Positions 48,561-60,560 of a stretch of DNA of 64,000 bases are shown piece after piece; position 1 is the stretch's first letter; each line of letters opens with the position of its first letter. Location of the stretch: positions 1,860,001 to 1,924,000 of the forward strand of contig JAGTJL010000013.1 in assembly GCA_020746875.1 (NCBI GenBank). The letters are read 5' to 3'. Origin of the DNA: Rhexocercosporidium sp. MPI-PUGE-AT-0058. Its lineage: Eukaryota > Ascomycota > Leotiomycetes > Helotiales. The notes beneath the pieces are model-generated. The model saw only the letters and a program-made list of their open reading frames with translations. It was not told where the DNA came from and ran no database searches. A program made the translations under genes and the position numbers.

Positions 48561-49279
48561 AAATATAGAGACAGATAATTGTTACAGTTAAGGACATATT
48601 ATACGACGAGGAAGTAACTGCCTTCTGTAGAACGAATTTTCTACAAGGGCAAAGGAAAGAGCTGTGCTTGCAGTGTATGTAGTAGATAGACATTGGCATA
48701 AATAAGAGAGAAATTCGACTAGACCCAGACTCGCTGTGTGCAGTACTTTTCGTGTTCCTTCGGTATATAGGACGGGTGATCGGGAGGGTTCGTACACAGT
48801 GGGCCGTGCTGGGTTTCTTTGTAATTATGGTTAGGTGCTGATGATCATGCTGCGACTTGGAAGTTGGGGGAGACGTGTGAGGAGAGTGACGGACACTTGC
48901 TTCAAGGCCGTAGTCTCTACGTTGTTGCTGCTGGTGATTGCTTGACGGTGGGAAATTATGCTGTGTGACGTCTCTTGACCTCTGGATGCTAGTCACCAGC
49001 AGGAATACCAGATAACCTGATGCGTACATTCTCTTACACCGCAGAACCCAGCTACCAATACATGTCTCATATCCTATACCATTCTCATTTAGCATAGTAA
49101 AGACCGCTGCTCAAATCTCACTAACAACAGATATAGGTATCAGCCCGTTGACTTCCGAAGCCGTCGGCATCTGCGATGCGCGATATGCAACACCTGTACA
49201 TATTTCACTTGCCTAACGCCATGTATTGCCAAGTACAATTCCTAATATATTCCAACAATCATGTACCATACACATAAAT
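48561..49279. other. Right border of the RIP island and 3' flank of the receptor gene
   Basis: Composition returns to normal at about 48.65 kb. A 193-codon open frame on the minus strand (48514..49095) has no recognisable content and no homology I know, and it spans the composition border. Confidence 0.5.
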
Positions 49280-51375
49280 CTACATCCTACTCGTTGTAGT
49301 CTGGTCCAACGTCCTAGTCATAACAATATCCCTTCCCGTCCTGTCCCTCCCTCCATCACCAGGCGACCCCAAGCTGCTCCCCTCTCCCCTCCCAGGATTC
49401 CCTGCCACCACCGTCACCATATGTCCAAAGCCCTCCCGATCCGCCGGGACGAACCGCTTTTCAATCGGCCCGTTACTGTTCGTCTGTATATGCAAGATGC
49501 TGTCTCCGTCTCCATCTTCTTCCTCGGCGGATTTCGTCGGGCTAATGGCTGTCCTGCTTTTCTTACTTTTCAATTCTTCTTGGCTGCCTGTTCCGGAGCG
49601 GTCGTCGAGTTCTATAAAGCTGTCGCGGGCGGCGCATTTTTTGTTGAAGTATTCTTTGGTGGTGGAGGGGGTGTTGTGGCTGTAGCAGGGGGTTTTGCGG
49701 CCGTTGCCTGAGGCGAATGATAGTTAGTGGGTGTTCATTAAGACAGTGTGCCGGATGATAGGTAGGGAGAAGAAATTCTGATAGGGAGATTGCAAACAAA
49801 TACGGACGTTGAATCGAAGTTTTGGTAGTTTCTAAGTATGGAACTTACCGGAACTGTTGTTCAAGGACATCTTTAAACGAGGAAAGTAGAAGCCTATCAG
49901 GGAACGGCAGGCTGGTAGGCAAGCACAGATTATGCCGACGCTGGTCTCGATGTTCGTCCAGACAGCAACAGGGGCTTGGTCATCTGCGAAGGATGGTATC
50001 AGTCAAATTTTTCTTTTGCATTGAAATGAAAAAAAGTAATGATGAAAATGCTCCACTTACACGAAGGATCAGTCGAGTTACCCATCTTCATAAGAGAAGG
50101 TAGACGGATCACACTAGCCACGATAACGAACGATCCAACACCGAACATAACCATTAAGTTTGCTTTCTTCCGCATCTCTAGATTAAGGCCGATCAGGGTG
50201 GGGATAGGCATAACTAGGATTACGACATCGTGAAAGATACTCAGGCCGGCGGCTACATAAACAGCTGCAAAAGAGTTGATGCACTTCACAGGAGGGACTT
50301 TGTACATCCAGTTTGTCCAGAAACCGTGTACTGGCAGCTATGAAGGATCAGTATTGAAGTCTTCCATATTCTAAAGTCACCTGAAGGGGACAGAATGGTG
50401 AGGGAGTACATACACACTGAAGTGCAAGAGTCATCATCAAAGAGATGTTGGATGCTACTATGAAGGCTCCAACACATACTGTTGCTATTCGAAAGCCGTC
50501 GCTTGGAAAGATTCGGCGGAAGAAGAGCAGAAGCGATAACTTGGTGAACGTGAGTACGGATAAGTAGAGTAATTCGCAGATGTAGAAGAACTGGTTTCGG
50601 GTCAGCTTAAGCAGGGAATATAAGGTTTATAACGAGCATACTTTCAACGCTTTCATCACTTGTCTGGTGAGCAGCCAGAAAGTGTGTTGTCCGAATCCCG
50701 TTGCAATAATGACCCACTAAAATTTCCATTAACAGCTGTTCGTTGAGAAGCTTAAAGCCCCTGTTGTGAAGATTTCACTGCCAAAATCAGGACTTACTGC
50801 TGTTGAGGTCATACTCAAGTAAAAGGCAAAAGCCACAAGTAGAACCCAATCATCACTTCTCACAAAATTAGCATCCTCCTTTGCGCCTAGCTGAAGTCCG
50901 TTCTCCAGATGTGAACTTACGGTCCTAATCCAACATTCAACCTTCTGGCGAAGATCCGCAGGGCAACAAAGAGAGTCGTAACAGGTATCAAGACCAAGTA
51001 TGTTACTATCTGCCGCCAATAACGTGTCTTATCGTTAGGAACATCGCAGGCTTCGGCTTGATATCTTGCTAGCTGGAGCGAGTCCGTTACGTTGCACGCT
51101 GCCAATGCGCATGGCAACAGCTCAGCTGCGAGTTCGGTGTTTGTGCATATGCATGTCATATCCGCCAAAGAGTCGCAATATTTTGGAATGAAAGTTCCAA
51201 GACATATCAACTATGTAAAGTTTAGTCTAAGGTTTGTAGTCGGAAAACTAACACTTACGGAACAGTCTGGAGCTGCAACAGTAAGTGTCGCCTTCTTCTG
51301 GAGAAAGCTGCTGGCAGAGACATGGCCAACTAAAGAGATAGTGAGTGCCAGAACGGACAATATTGAAGCTCGCAT
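49280..51375 (-). CDS. CFEM-domain, PTH11-like seven-helix membrane receptor, 518 aa
   Basis: Eight exons (51259..51375, 50921..51210, 50798..50855, 50642..50716, 50414..50590, 50061..50337, 49849..49983, 49280..49707) join to exactly 519 codons. A signal peptide (ILSVLALTISLVGHVSA) precedes a CFEM domain with all eight Cys (PDCSLICL, YCDSL, TCICTN, PCALAACN, EACDVP). Seven hydrophobic helices of the fungal rhodopsin-like domain follow, including VTYLVLIPVTTLFVALRIFARR, WVIIATGFGQHTFW, VHGFWTNW, IHD-type FHDVVILVMPIP, and WTNIETSVGIICACLPACRSL. The cytosolic tail is hydrophilic and Ser/Thr-rich. Relatives such as Pth11 sense host surfaces upstream of G-protein signalling; the ligand here is unknown. 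It is fully intact although wedged between two RIP islands. Confidence 0.92.
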
Positions 51376-51967
51376 TTTGCATTGAAGTGTACGTTGTTCA
51401 ACAAGGCGTAAGATCGGAAGTGGGCGAAGTCCTTAAGAAATAAATTTCCGAATGCCCATGTTCACATCGTAGAGTCGCAACCCCTGAAGTCAAACTTGAC
51501 CCATCCAAAGACCCAAGTTTTCTTCTCCTGATCAGCACGAAGATCACTGCCCAAATCGCTGGATCCTGCTCCCTACCTCTGATATTTGGTATATTGTGGA
51601 GAGAACTAAGGCGGCCAGTTTGGGTGCTCCTCCAGGGTGTTTGTCCAATAAATTCATTGATTTCTAGCCGAAGGAATACCCTCGAGCCTTCTCCAGCCAC
51701 CATTTGCTTTTCCAAATGGCTCAAGATCAGCATGTGCGAATAATAAGTTAAGGTTGACATGCAAGATTAAACTCTAATCCAAAAAGCAAGAACACACCAA
51801 AAAGCAAGACCACCTCAACGAACCCTGAGAAGGCACGCATGGCCTTTCTACGTGTATTTTAGAGTTTTGCTTTCTGCTTTCTGCAGTGTTTTGCTTTTTG
51901 GTGCGCCTTACCTGGAGTTTGCCGGAGGGTAGTGGTGAGTGATCTTGCAATGGAGTAAAGTCTGTAC
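51376..51967. other. Promoter region of the receptor gene
   Basis: Normal-composition sequence upstream of the receptor. No further gene seen. Confidence 0.5.
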
Positions 51968-52417
51968 AGGGTCCCAACAATGGGTGCAGAATTCCCGTGC
52001 GCACCCCTTTGAAATAGCCGAAATACCACCAAAACTCGCCCTCTTCACGACTTGATTATTCAACAAATATATACTACAATCTACTCTAAGAAGTTATAAG
52101 TATAAACATCTTTATAAGATTATTATACTTTGTACTAAAACTCTGTTATATGGTCTAACGCTAGCGTGTAATGTCTTAATTATCGATTTCTTTAACAATT
52201 TCCTGGTGGTAATACTACAACGCAACGTTACATGAAGATATTCATATTTTAAATTATACAATTCATTAATCTTAGCTCTCAGACTTTGAGGCTATAAGTT
52301 TACTTGATTTTATAAAGGTGTTTTCATAAAATAGATGAGTAAAGTCGGTGATTTTGGTGAGGATTTGGGTACTTTTGGCCCGTGCGCACGGAAATCCTGC
52401 ACCCACTGTTGGTCCCT
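51968..52417. mobile_element. ~450-bp MITE-like inverted-repeat element
   Basis: The ends AGGGTCCCAACAATGGGTGC and (other strand) AGGGACCAACAGTGGGTGC continue as CAGxATTxCCGTGCGCAC for about 36 bp, with few differences. The interior is AT-rich and non-coding. No unambiguous target duplication was found. Confidence 0.7.
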
Positions 52418-52498
52418 AGATATAGCTGACTCGTGTTTTCATGGGCTGATTGCCTAATAGTCGGTGCTCCTCCTGTAATTCTGCGGGCCCTTGCTTAC

Positions 52499-54893
52499 AG
52501 TCGGGGAAAGCAAGTGTCACAGGAAAGCAAGTGTCACAGCTTAGATCGCGTTAATACGTGAATCTTACTAAAAAACGCGCAACTTTAATTGCGACTGTGA
52601 TAAACTTGCACTTTACTTCCTTATTATTACCTAATAGCACTTATTCACGAATTAATAATTATAAAGACTTTTCCTAAGGGTAACTTTTATAAAGTTTACG
52701 TTATTAAAGCCAATTATGATAGAGCTTTTCAGAATGCTAGAGATTAGGCTCTAGAAAACCCCGAGGAGTTATTATACGTTGTAGCGCGAATATATTATAT
52801 TAAAGAAGACTCTTTACGTTAGTTAGTTTATAGGCTTAAAAATAAGACGCGGAATAAGGTTAGAAACTTCAATCGCCATAATAGAAATAATAAAATCCTG
52901 ACTCCGGCGTAAGAAGAGGCTATTCGACAGTATTATTATGAGTAATAGGAGCTCGGAATAGGAGCAACTCATAAGATGGTTAGGGCAGTAATTAGGCACT
53001 TGCGAGCTGTAAGAATCATTTGTTTTATATTTGATTTAATACTAATTAAATATAAGCTTAAATTCTTCTTTTGCCCCCGCTATTTAAACGCTGGTTTGCC
53101 GATTAGCTAAGGGCTAATAAGAACCTCCATACTATTAAAACGAAGTCAATTGAGCACGTTAGACTTGAGTCGCATATAGAAGAGGACGTTAAGTAATAGT
53201 TCGTTAAGTTAGGCGAAGTTATAAGGAAATATAAAATTAATTTTAATAAGAAAATACTGAATATAGACGAATCTAGCGTATGAATTAGGTGCCTTTCGAG
53301 AGAAAGCGTAATTATTTTTATAAAGGTTAAAGAGCTATATACGGCGTTTTTAAAGAACCGGAAATCTTTAATAGTTCTTAAGACTATTAAGGAAGACGGG
53401 AAAAAGATTTTACTATTATTTATTATTACTTTAAGAGAGAAAATAATAAAGAATTATATTTTTAATAAGCTCGTTAATAACGAGACCTTTAATAATTCTC
53501 TTATCGGTTATATTAATAACAATATTATTATACGGTACGCCGACTATTTAATTAAGTATTCTTATGCCGGATTAAATAAATTATAAAAAATCTTACTTTT
53601 AGACGGCTACGAATCGTACAGATATCTCCTTTTTTAAGTTAAATATATAAAGAATAATATTTACTTATTCTACTTTCTTAATTATTTCACGCATATTCTA
53701 TAACTTTTAAATATTAATATCTTTCGTTTTTAAAAGTATTATCATTTTATAATTATTACCGTAGCTCTATATAACTTAAATTTTAAGTATATTATTACTT
53801 CTTTCTTCCGAGATCTTACTTAAATACGTTAATAAGCTATATAATAATATATAATCGTTAACGCATTTATAGCCTTTAGTATATAGTTATACGATATTAA
53901 AGCCGGCTTTAAAAAGATGTAATTATACGGCAAAAAAAAAGAACTTTAATAGATATTAAGGCCGAAGATGCGGACTTAGACTTCTTAAAACTACTTTCTT
54001 TTAAGCCTTACGAATTATGAAATATAATCGCTGCTATAAATTCTTTTATTAATAGAAATCTTATTTAATTTTTAAATAATTCCCGCGAGATATTTAGTCG
54101 TACGATATAAGATGCTTTCATAGAGCTTTAAAAGGCTTATTTGACTATTATTAAGTATGCTACTTTATAGTAGAAGATTAAGGAAGATAGAAAACGTAAG
54201 AAGACGTTTAGAAAGAGTATTTATAAAAGTAGAGGTGCTGAAAACGTCGACGACTTACGAGAAAAGATACGTATTCGGGAAAAAACTAAAAAGATAGAGG
54301 CTCTACGGAAAACTTAACGTATATTTATATAAGCTATTAATAAATTAAAGGAAGTTCTTAGAATTAAAAGAGTTTAAGTTAGAAAAAATAATAGAGTTAA
54401 TAAGGAGTTATTAAAAGCTTGTAGAGCTCGTGGAGACTTACCTTTAGCGCACTTTTTAATCCTTGAAAGAGAGCCTAATAAGCACTTTAACGCGTTAAAG
54501 GCCCTGAGTTTAACTCTTAAAGGACACGTTAAGTACTATTACGCAGTTATACAAGCTTAATTATAGGTCGATGGAATAAAGGGAGAAGAGGTTAGTTTCT
54601 TTATAGAGCTTATACTTATAAAAGTAGAGGTTATTAATTATAATTAATATATGGAATCGTTACTTCCGCTAAAAATAGCTGTGCCGGATTACTTAGAGAG
54701 CTCTAACGAGGAGTTTAATATAGGCTTAATTGACTTAATTATACGGAATGTAAGCTTTATACGTTTTTAAATAGTTGTTATAAAATTCGTTATTTAGCGT
54801 ATTTTAATTAAGTGGTGTTCCTACTAAAATTTAATCAGTCGGCTAATTTGAGCTGTAATACTTGCTTTCCTGTGACACTTGCTTTCCCCGACT
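52499..54893 (+). mobile_element. pogo/Fot1-type DNA transposon, 2.4 kb, RIPped inside
   Basis: Terminal inverted repeats of ~50 bp start AGTCGGGGAAAGCAAGTG at both ends. Each holds two tandem copies of the 17-bp GGAAAGCAAGTGTCACA unit (52505..52521 and 52522..52538 on the left; mirrored at 54857..54887 with two RIP-like changes). The interior encodes a DDE transposase relic on the plus strand. The outer TIR units are unmutated while the interior is heavily RIPped. The target duplication is not clear (TA is adjacent on the left). Confidence 0.87.
52960..54350 (+). pseudogene. pogo/Fot1 transposase relic
   Basis: The plus frame gives NIDESS with the first catalytic Asp codon at 53266 and, exactly 112 codons later in the same frame, LLLDGYESYR (Asp codon at 53602). 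LLNINIF then stands where LQPLDVGxF is expected, its third Asp changed to Asn. An upstream helix-turn-helix region is visible but full of stops. Confidence 0.85.
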
Positions 54894-55443
54894 ATTAAAT
54901 GCAGCCCTGCCGACCAAAATAACGGGTCGGACTACAAAAGTCAACGGCGCATCGGCGATCTCTTTTCCTGCGGAGTGCGGAGTGCGGAGTGCCAGGGGTA
55001 AGCCATGTCACCGCCTTTGGCTTTGGGCAGAACATGGTGAGCGGCCACTCAAATGCACGAGTTTCTTTGGTCTGCCCAAAGGGGTGACATATCTTTACCC
55101 CCGGCACACCGTGGACTCGAATTGTGAACATGGTTAGCCTGTTGCGGGCTCCGGATCCAAGGGCCCGGGTGGAATTGCTGCAACTTAGTGGAACGCTCCG
55201 TTGGATCGTAAACAAATTGCCGTGTTTACAATCCCACACTACTGTCAGTGACAGGAGGACCCCACCAGTGAAGATGCACAGGATCATCCCACTATAAGTC
55301 CCAAGAATCTGCCAACATAACATAAGATTAGACTATAACCGCTGTTACATTCCTCTTCCCGAGTCATTTGCTTTCTAGCTCATCCAGTCAACGCTAAATC
55401 TTATCTTCTGATCCTTATTTGTTTCGAAGTGCACTTGCATAAG
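54894..55443. other. Short normal-composition stretch
   Basis: Between the pogo element and the monooxygenase pseudogene. It holds three tandem copies of a 7-bp TGCGGAG unit near 54970..54990 and otherwise nothing recognisable. Confidence 0.5.
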
Positions 55444-56460
55444 ATGACAGCAGAAACGAGCACTAACCGTTTCGTATAATCATTGTCGGGGGTTCGATCT
55501 CTAAGCTCACCCTTGCTTATTGCTTAGATTTAAATCTTAATATCGAATATATTGTTCTCGAGGGCAAAGATGACATATATCCCGAAGTCGGGGCATCGAT
55601 TATAATCCTTCCGAATGGCTCGCGGATTTTCGATCAGTACGTATTATGTCCCTGAATACCTCGATGATTTGAAAGATTGGATTTTAAACCCCCTCTTCTC
55701 ACCCAGTAATTCTTAGACATTTATGAAAAGTACTCGCTGATCTCATGACCAGATTGGGGTTCCTCGACGATGTGTTGGAAGTTCAAGAGTCGCTGGTATA
55801 AATAATGACTTGAAATTAGAATAAGAAGTTGCTTGCGACTAGCGATGCGCCGGCGTTAATAAAGAAGAGATAAGACCTTACACACGGATATATAATTCTA
55901 TATGTGGCTTTTCTGATTAAAATCTAGAACTAAGTATAATATAGCTTTCTTAATTAGTCGTAACTTATTAAAAGTCTTATATTTTAATATTAAGGATAAA
56001 TCTAAGATCTTGACTTCTAAGCGAGTTACTAATATGCAAGTCTTACTATTCGGAGTCACTATTGTATATCAAGACGGCCCGGCATATGCCGCACACATTA
56101 TTATTAGTGCAGATAGCGTTCACAGCGCCGTTCGCGGCAAAATGCAAGATAAGATTAAACTTTTGCAACTCGGAGCGGCAAAGAAGGATAGAAATAATAT
56201 CTCGGCTGAGTATTCTTATATTTTCGGGCTTAGTAAAAATCCAAAGGGTAGCGTCCTTACAGTTAGTGATTCTCATAGGACATATAGTAAAAACTACTTC
56301 ACCTTATCGTTTATTAGAAAAGATAGCGTCTTTTATTAATTCTTATTTTCGAAGTTGGACAAGAGATATTATGAAAAAGAAATTCCTTAGTTTAGAAAGG
56401 AACACATGGACGAAGGCGCTAAACCTTTCAAGAATATGCCCATAGCCAGCGTAAAAATTG
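55444..56460 (+). pseudogene. FAD-dependent monooxygenase fragment
   Basis: ATG at 55444 opens MTAETSTNRF. One base is then missing before the dinucleotide-binding motif IIIVGGSISKLTLAYCLD, which is followed by IEYIVLEGKDDIYPEVGASI and an intron-like GTACGT...ACCAG into LGFLDDVLE. A stop follows. The frame resumes at ~56000 with QDGPAYAAHIIISADSVHSAVRGKM (the family's GADGxHSxVR with Gly changed to Ser), IFGLSKNPKG and a tail around EEHMDEGAKPF. Homologues of ~400-450 aa hydroxylate aromatic or polyketide compounds. The substrate-binding C-terminal half is missing beyond ~56460, where RIPped repeats begin. Damage: a frameshift, stops, a motif substitution and truncation. Confidence 0.8.
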
Positions 56461-57239
56461 ATTAGGTTAGATTAATGACTATTAACGTGGTTTATCACCG
56501 AGTGGGACAAAACATTTACATATAAAAAACGTCCGTGCCACCCAAGACAACTTTATGAATTATTAATAAAATGTTTAAATAATTTTTATATAACGTGGTT
56601 TATCAGCGAGTCGATTATATCAGCGAGTAGATCACTTTTCCTTGGCATAAACTTCCAAATCTTTAACACGCGTTTTAGCTTTGTATCAAGACTAGCTTTG
56701 CATTAGAGTTAGCTTTTTTTTGAGCTTAAAGCAGTCTCTTGCGAGCTATTTAGGTTTAGAATAGTCTTTTGCGAGCTACCGAGTATACGTGAAGTGCCTT
56801 AATATAATCTTATAGTGACAAAAGAAAGAAAGACTCAGTCGAAGAAAAGAGTTATTATATGGAAAATTATTAACTTCTAAGTAGTTCTAAAGCTTAGAAA
56901 TACAAAACTATTATTAATATACTTATTAAAAATCAAAAATTAATTTATCATATAAAGAAACGCTTAGAATATAATTAATAATCAATATAACAAATACTAA
57001 TTTATATTTAGTAATCTACTTTACTTTTTAATTATTAATTATTCTTATAAATATATTATTAATTCTTTAAATTTATATTACTTTATAAGTATTAATAATT
57101 CCAATTAATAACGTCTCACCCCTAGATTCCGCCCACCCTCGCTTAACTCACCGCCACTCTTACCTATTAACTTAAATAATTAATTACTCTTCTATTCTTT
57201 AATCGATTCTCTTTAAATTTGGAATTCGCATTATTTTCA
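56461..57239. other. AT-rich, RIPped, no gene recognised
   Basis: Includes two near-repeats of AACGTGGTTTATCA (56487 and 56592 areas), which may be transposon ends. No protein can be read. Confidence 0.45.
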
Positions 57240-58330
57240 TTATAAAGCCTGAATATACTAAGTAAAATATTATATCTGCGCTTAAGGAAGTCGCAAATAG
57301 CAAGTCTTTGCGAAAGGCATACTTAAAGTAAGGTATTCTAAGGTTTACACTTCGTGACCGCAATATAACGACTCAACCACGTAAAGAAGCTCTTAATTAC
57401 TTATAAAAGCTACTTACGGTAATAAAGAATCGATTAATTAATTAGATTTTGACTCAAGAGTCTCTTAATTATAGACTTACGCATATACAGATTAAAGTAT
57501 TTAAAAAAAGACTTTTAGCACTTTAAGAAGACTACTTACTACTAAGAAAACACTAAATAATACGATTTTTAGCACGTAATCTTATTCTAAAGACTAAGAA
57601 GCAAATCTACGTCGATTTCTATACGTATTAACACCGCTTATATTAAAGTTATTAAGCCATAATTCTAAAAGTTAAAGATTCCGGCTATTAAAGCTATTCC
57701 AGCTTATTAATAATAAAATATGGACGAGACTAGTATTATAAAAGGCTACGGTCTTAATAAATATATTATAAGGAACGCTAAAAGCCGTAAGATTTAAGGA
57801 AAACAACTAGGTTCACGTACTTAAACGATAATCATTAAGTATATCTTTATAATTAAAGCTTTTACGCTATTAGTTATAATTTACAAGGGAAAATCGGTTT
57901 AATAATAATAGTTTCCGTCTTAATTAGACGTATTCAACTAATAGCACTTTACAGCGACTGAAAATAACTAAATAACTAATCAAATAGCCTTTAAATAATT
58001 AAAAAAGGGTTTTATCCCTTAGACGAAACTACGTGATCATTTAATAAGACTTTTTATTTTAAACAGTTATAAGAGTTATAAGATTACGGAATTCTTTTAA
58101 AAGTGCTTTAAATATAATATATACTTTTTATTCTTACTTATATATACGTCATACGTCTTACAACTTCTAAATTTAACGGTTTTCTTTATCTTAAAGCGTG
58201 CCTACCGAAAAGAATTATAAAAGTTGAATTCTTTAATCGATTCTATTTTAATTAATAAGCGTAACTTCCTTATTTATTATTAAAAAGCACGTTAAGAGAG
58301 TATTATACCTTTTAATATTAAGGCAAGGTA
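57240..58330 (+). pseudogene. Second pogo/Tc5-type transposase relic
   Basis: The plus frame reads ALKEVANSKSLRKAYLK and GILRFTLRDR, the Psq-like helix-turn-helix that opens Fot/pogo transposases. It is followed by QPRKEALNYL, LTQESLNYRLTHIQI and a DDE region riddled with stops. It differs in sequence from the element at 52.5 kb, so it is a separate family member. Element ends were not found. Confidence 0.65.
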
Positions 58331-58835
58331 AAGAACTACGGGATTATAATATCACGGTCCGTGTATTTATTCGGTGTAGATACGGTAGGTTATATTGATC
58401 TTAATGATCGAGAAGTAAGTATATTACGTATAATAAAATAAATAATAACTAATATAAATGAGATATTATTTTTAGTTAAGCACAAAGCTTTTATTTAATA
58501 GCAGACGTGCCAGTCTTATATAAAACCTTCGTTCTTTATAAATCTCGAGGATCTTAAGGTCCTCGAGTTCCCTAGATTACTAAATCCTAGAGATCTCGAG
58601 ATTTATCACGTGACTTATAATCGCGGGAACCCGCGGTTATAATACTACTTTTAAGATTATATTATAAATGAAATGCTTTAAGTATAAGTAAGTCTTAAGA
58701 TTCCGTTAATTCTTAAGAGCCGTATTCCCAGGAATTACTCGGTTCTTAAGGCTATAATAACTCTTAAAATATTTCCTCTTAAAGCTTAATAGTCGCTTAA
58801 GAATATCTGTAATATTATCTCTTTCTTAGCTTAAC

Positions 58836-59430
58836 GTGGTCTTTACGCTTAAGTATATTAAAGGAAATATCGACGATTGCTTACGGCCGTTTTTTTCTTT
58901 TATTATACCTTCCGAGTTAAATAAGAAAATCCGCGAACGTTTAGCTTTTTCCCGAAGAATTAAATCCTCCGGAATTGAAATAATAACTTATTTCTTATAT
59001 AAAAAGATTAAAAAGAAATACGTCGTATTAAATAACGCCGGTTCGACTTACTGCGCCGAATACGCTTGTTTAAAAAAGAAATATAATATTAAAATACTTG
59101 CGATTTATAATTAAGAAATACTAGAAGCGGCGGAAGACAAGATCGAGAAGTAAGAGCGGCAGACTCGGCAGGTTATAGCCGAGGCCGCAGGCCGCTTGAA
59201 CTGCTTTACGCGATAGCGCAAGTTCTTAAAGAAATAAGGAATAAAGATATTTTATTATAATTTAAAAAATATAAACGAATTAAAAAAAGTAAAAGCGCGG
59301 GAAGTAATAAAAAAAGAAAAGCAAGCTTTTGCTGCTCGATTACTTACCCCGCCTTCTGTTAGCGATTCTTTCGATTTCCTTATTATAGACGAGCCGTTGC
59401 CCGACTTCGAGGAATTCTTTTAAGCAGATT
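58836..59430 (+). pseudogene. Fossil Cys-cluster / coiled-coil protein
   Basis: An open frame from 58836 to 59114, then the same frame past stops, reads PSELNKKIRERLAFSRR, NNAGSTYCAEYACLKKKYN, EILEAAEDKIEK and TPPSVSDSFDFLIIDEPL, ending LPDFEEF. TYCAEYACLKKKY looks like a former CxxCxxLKKKC cluster whose Cys became Tyr by RIP, followed by a charged coiled coil and an acidic tail. It lies opposite in strand to the gypsy pol genes to its right. I do not recognise the family. Confidence 0.5.
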
Positions 59431-60189
59431 TAGATTTCGCAAATAAAACTTTCGGAATTATTTAAAATAATAAAAATTAGACTTAAGTTCTTAAGTATTT
59501 TCGGATTATAAGTACTTTTTTTATTTAATTAAGTATTTAACGACGCCGCGGAAATATTAATAATTTAAAATAATTTTAATATTATATTCGGCGTTTAGAT
59601 TTACCGGTTATACTTCTGTAATAAGGGCTAAAGGTGCTCCTGGCGATACTAGTTCGAGGAGTAATATATAAAATACCGGGTAAATATTTATAATTTTTAG
59701 AAATATTAATTAATAATTAATTAATCCCTTAACTTTTATAATCTTAAATAATCTTAGCTTTTTATGATTTAATTTATTACTTAATCGCTTAGTCGCGATA
59801 TTCTTTCTAAGTAAGTAAACTTTATTTTCTTTTTTTAATATTAATTTTATATTACGCTTTTTATTATAATAAATGACTGATTTTTATACGATAAATAGAA
59901 TATTTATTAATAATTCGTTATGCAATTATTTAAGCTTATCTTCTTATAATATAACTTCATACGCGGTCTCTTAACCCGCAATTAATATATTATATGCCGT
60001 CAAGTTGTACTTGTAATTCGCATAAAACAGCGATATTTTAATAATTTCTTAATCCGCGTTATTATATATAAATTAAGCGGTTAAGAATAATTGAATTTAA
60101 TCGTCTTATTTATAATTTATATAATATCGAAGATAAGTCTTTATTATTTAATTAATTCGTTTTATTTAGCCGTTAGTTTAAGAATAAAA

Positions 60190-60560
60190 TATTATTAATA
60201 TTTTCTATTTTATTTTTAAAAGCGATATTAATATCTTCTAGAACTTCAAAGTAAAGAACTTATCTCGGTTTAAGATAATTTCGTTTAATATTCCGTGATT
60301 CGCGAAGATCGTTCAGAAGAATACTTGCGCTATTATCGGCGTATCTTATGTATTTAATACCGGTATTATATACGCGTATTTTATTATTTTATTCGTTATT
60401 ATATAAATAAAATCGTAAATAATTCCGGTAATCGGATTTTTCGAAAGTAATAATTCGATTACGAAATTTAAGGCGATTAACTTTTATAAGCGTAGCGGTA
60501 TTATTAGCGATCTTATAAGCTTATACGGCGCATAGTAGTTTGCTTTATTTCGTATATATA
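60190..60560 (-). pseudogene. Ty3/gypsy integrase relic
   Basis: The minus frame gives ALNFVIELLLSKNPITGIIYD, NKIIKYAYIIPV, TIFANHGILNEII, NRDKFFTLKF and IIFYS at the place of FHPQTDGQ. The first and second catalytic Asp positions have become Asn or sit beside Asn. Confidence 0.82.

Noticed and set aside
48514..49095. 193-codon minus-strand frame at the island border
   Set aside because: Spans the composition boundary, Ser/His-rich with no recognisable domain, and no start context or intron support.
54895..55323. 142-codon minus-strand frame between pogo and the monooxygenase
   Set aside because: Contains the tandem TGCGGAG repeat, ends in the pogo flank, and has no family resemblance.
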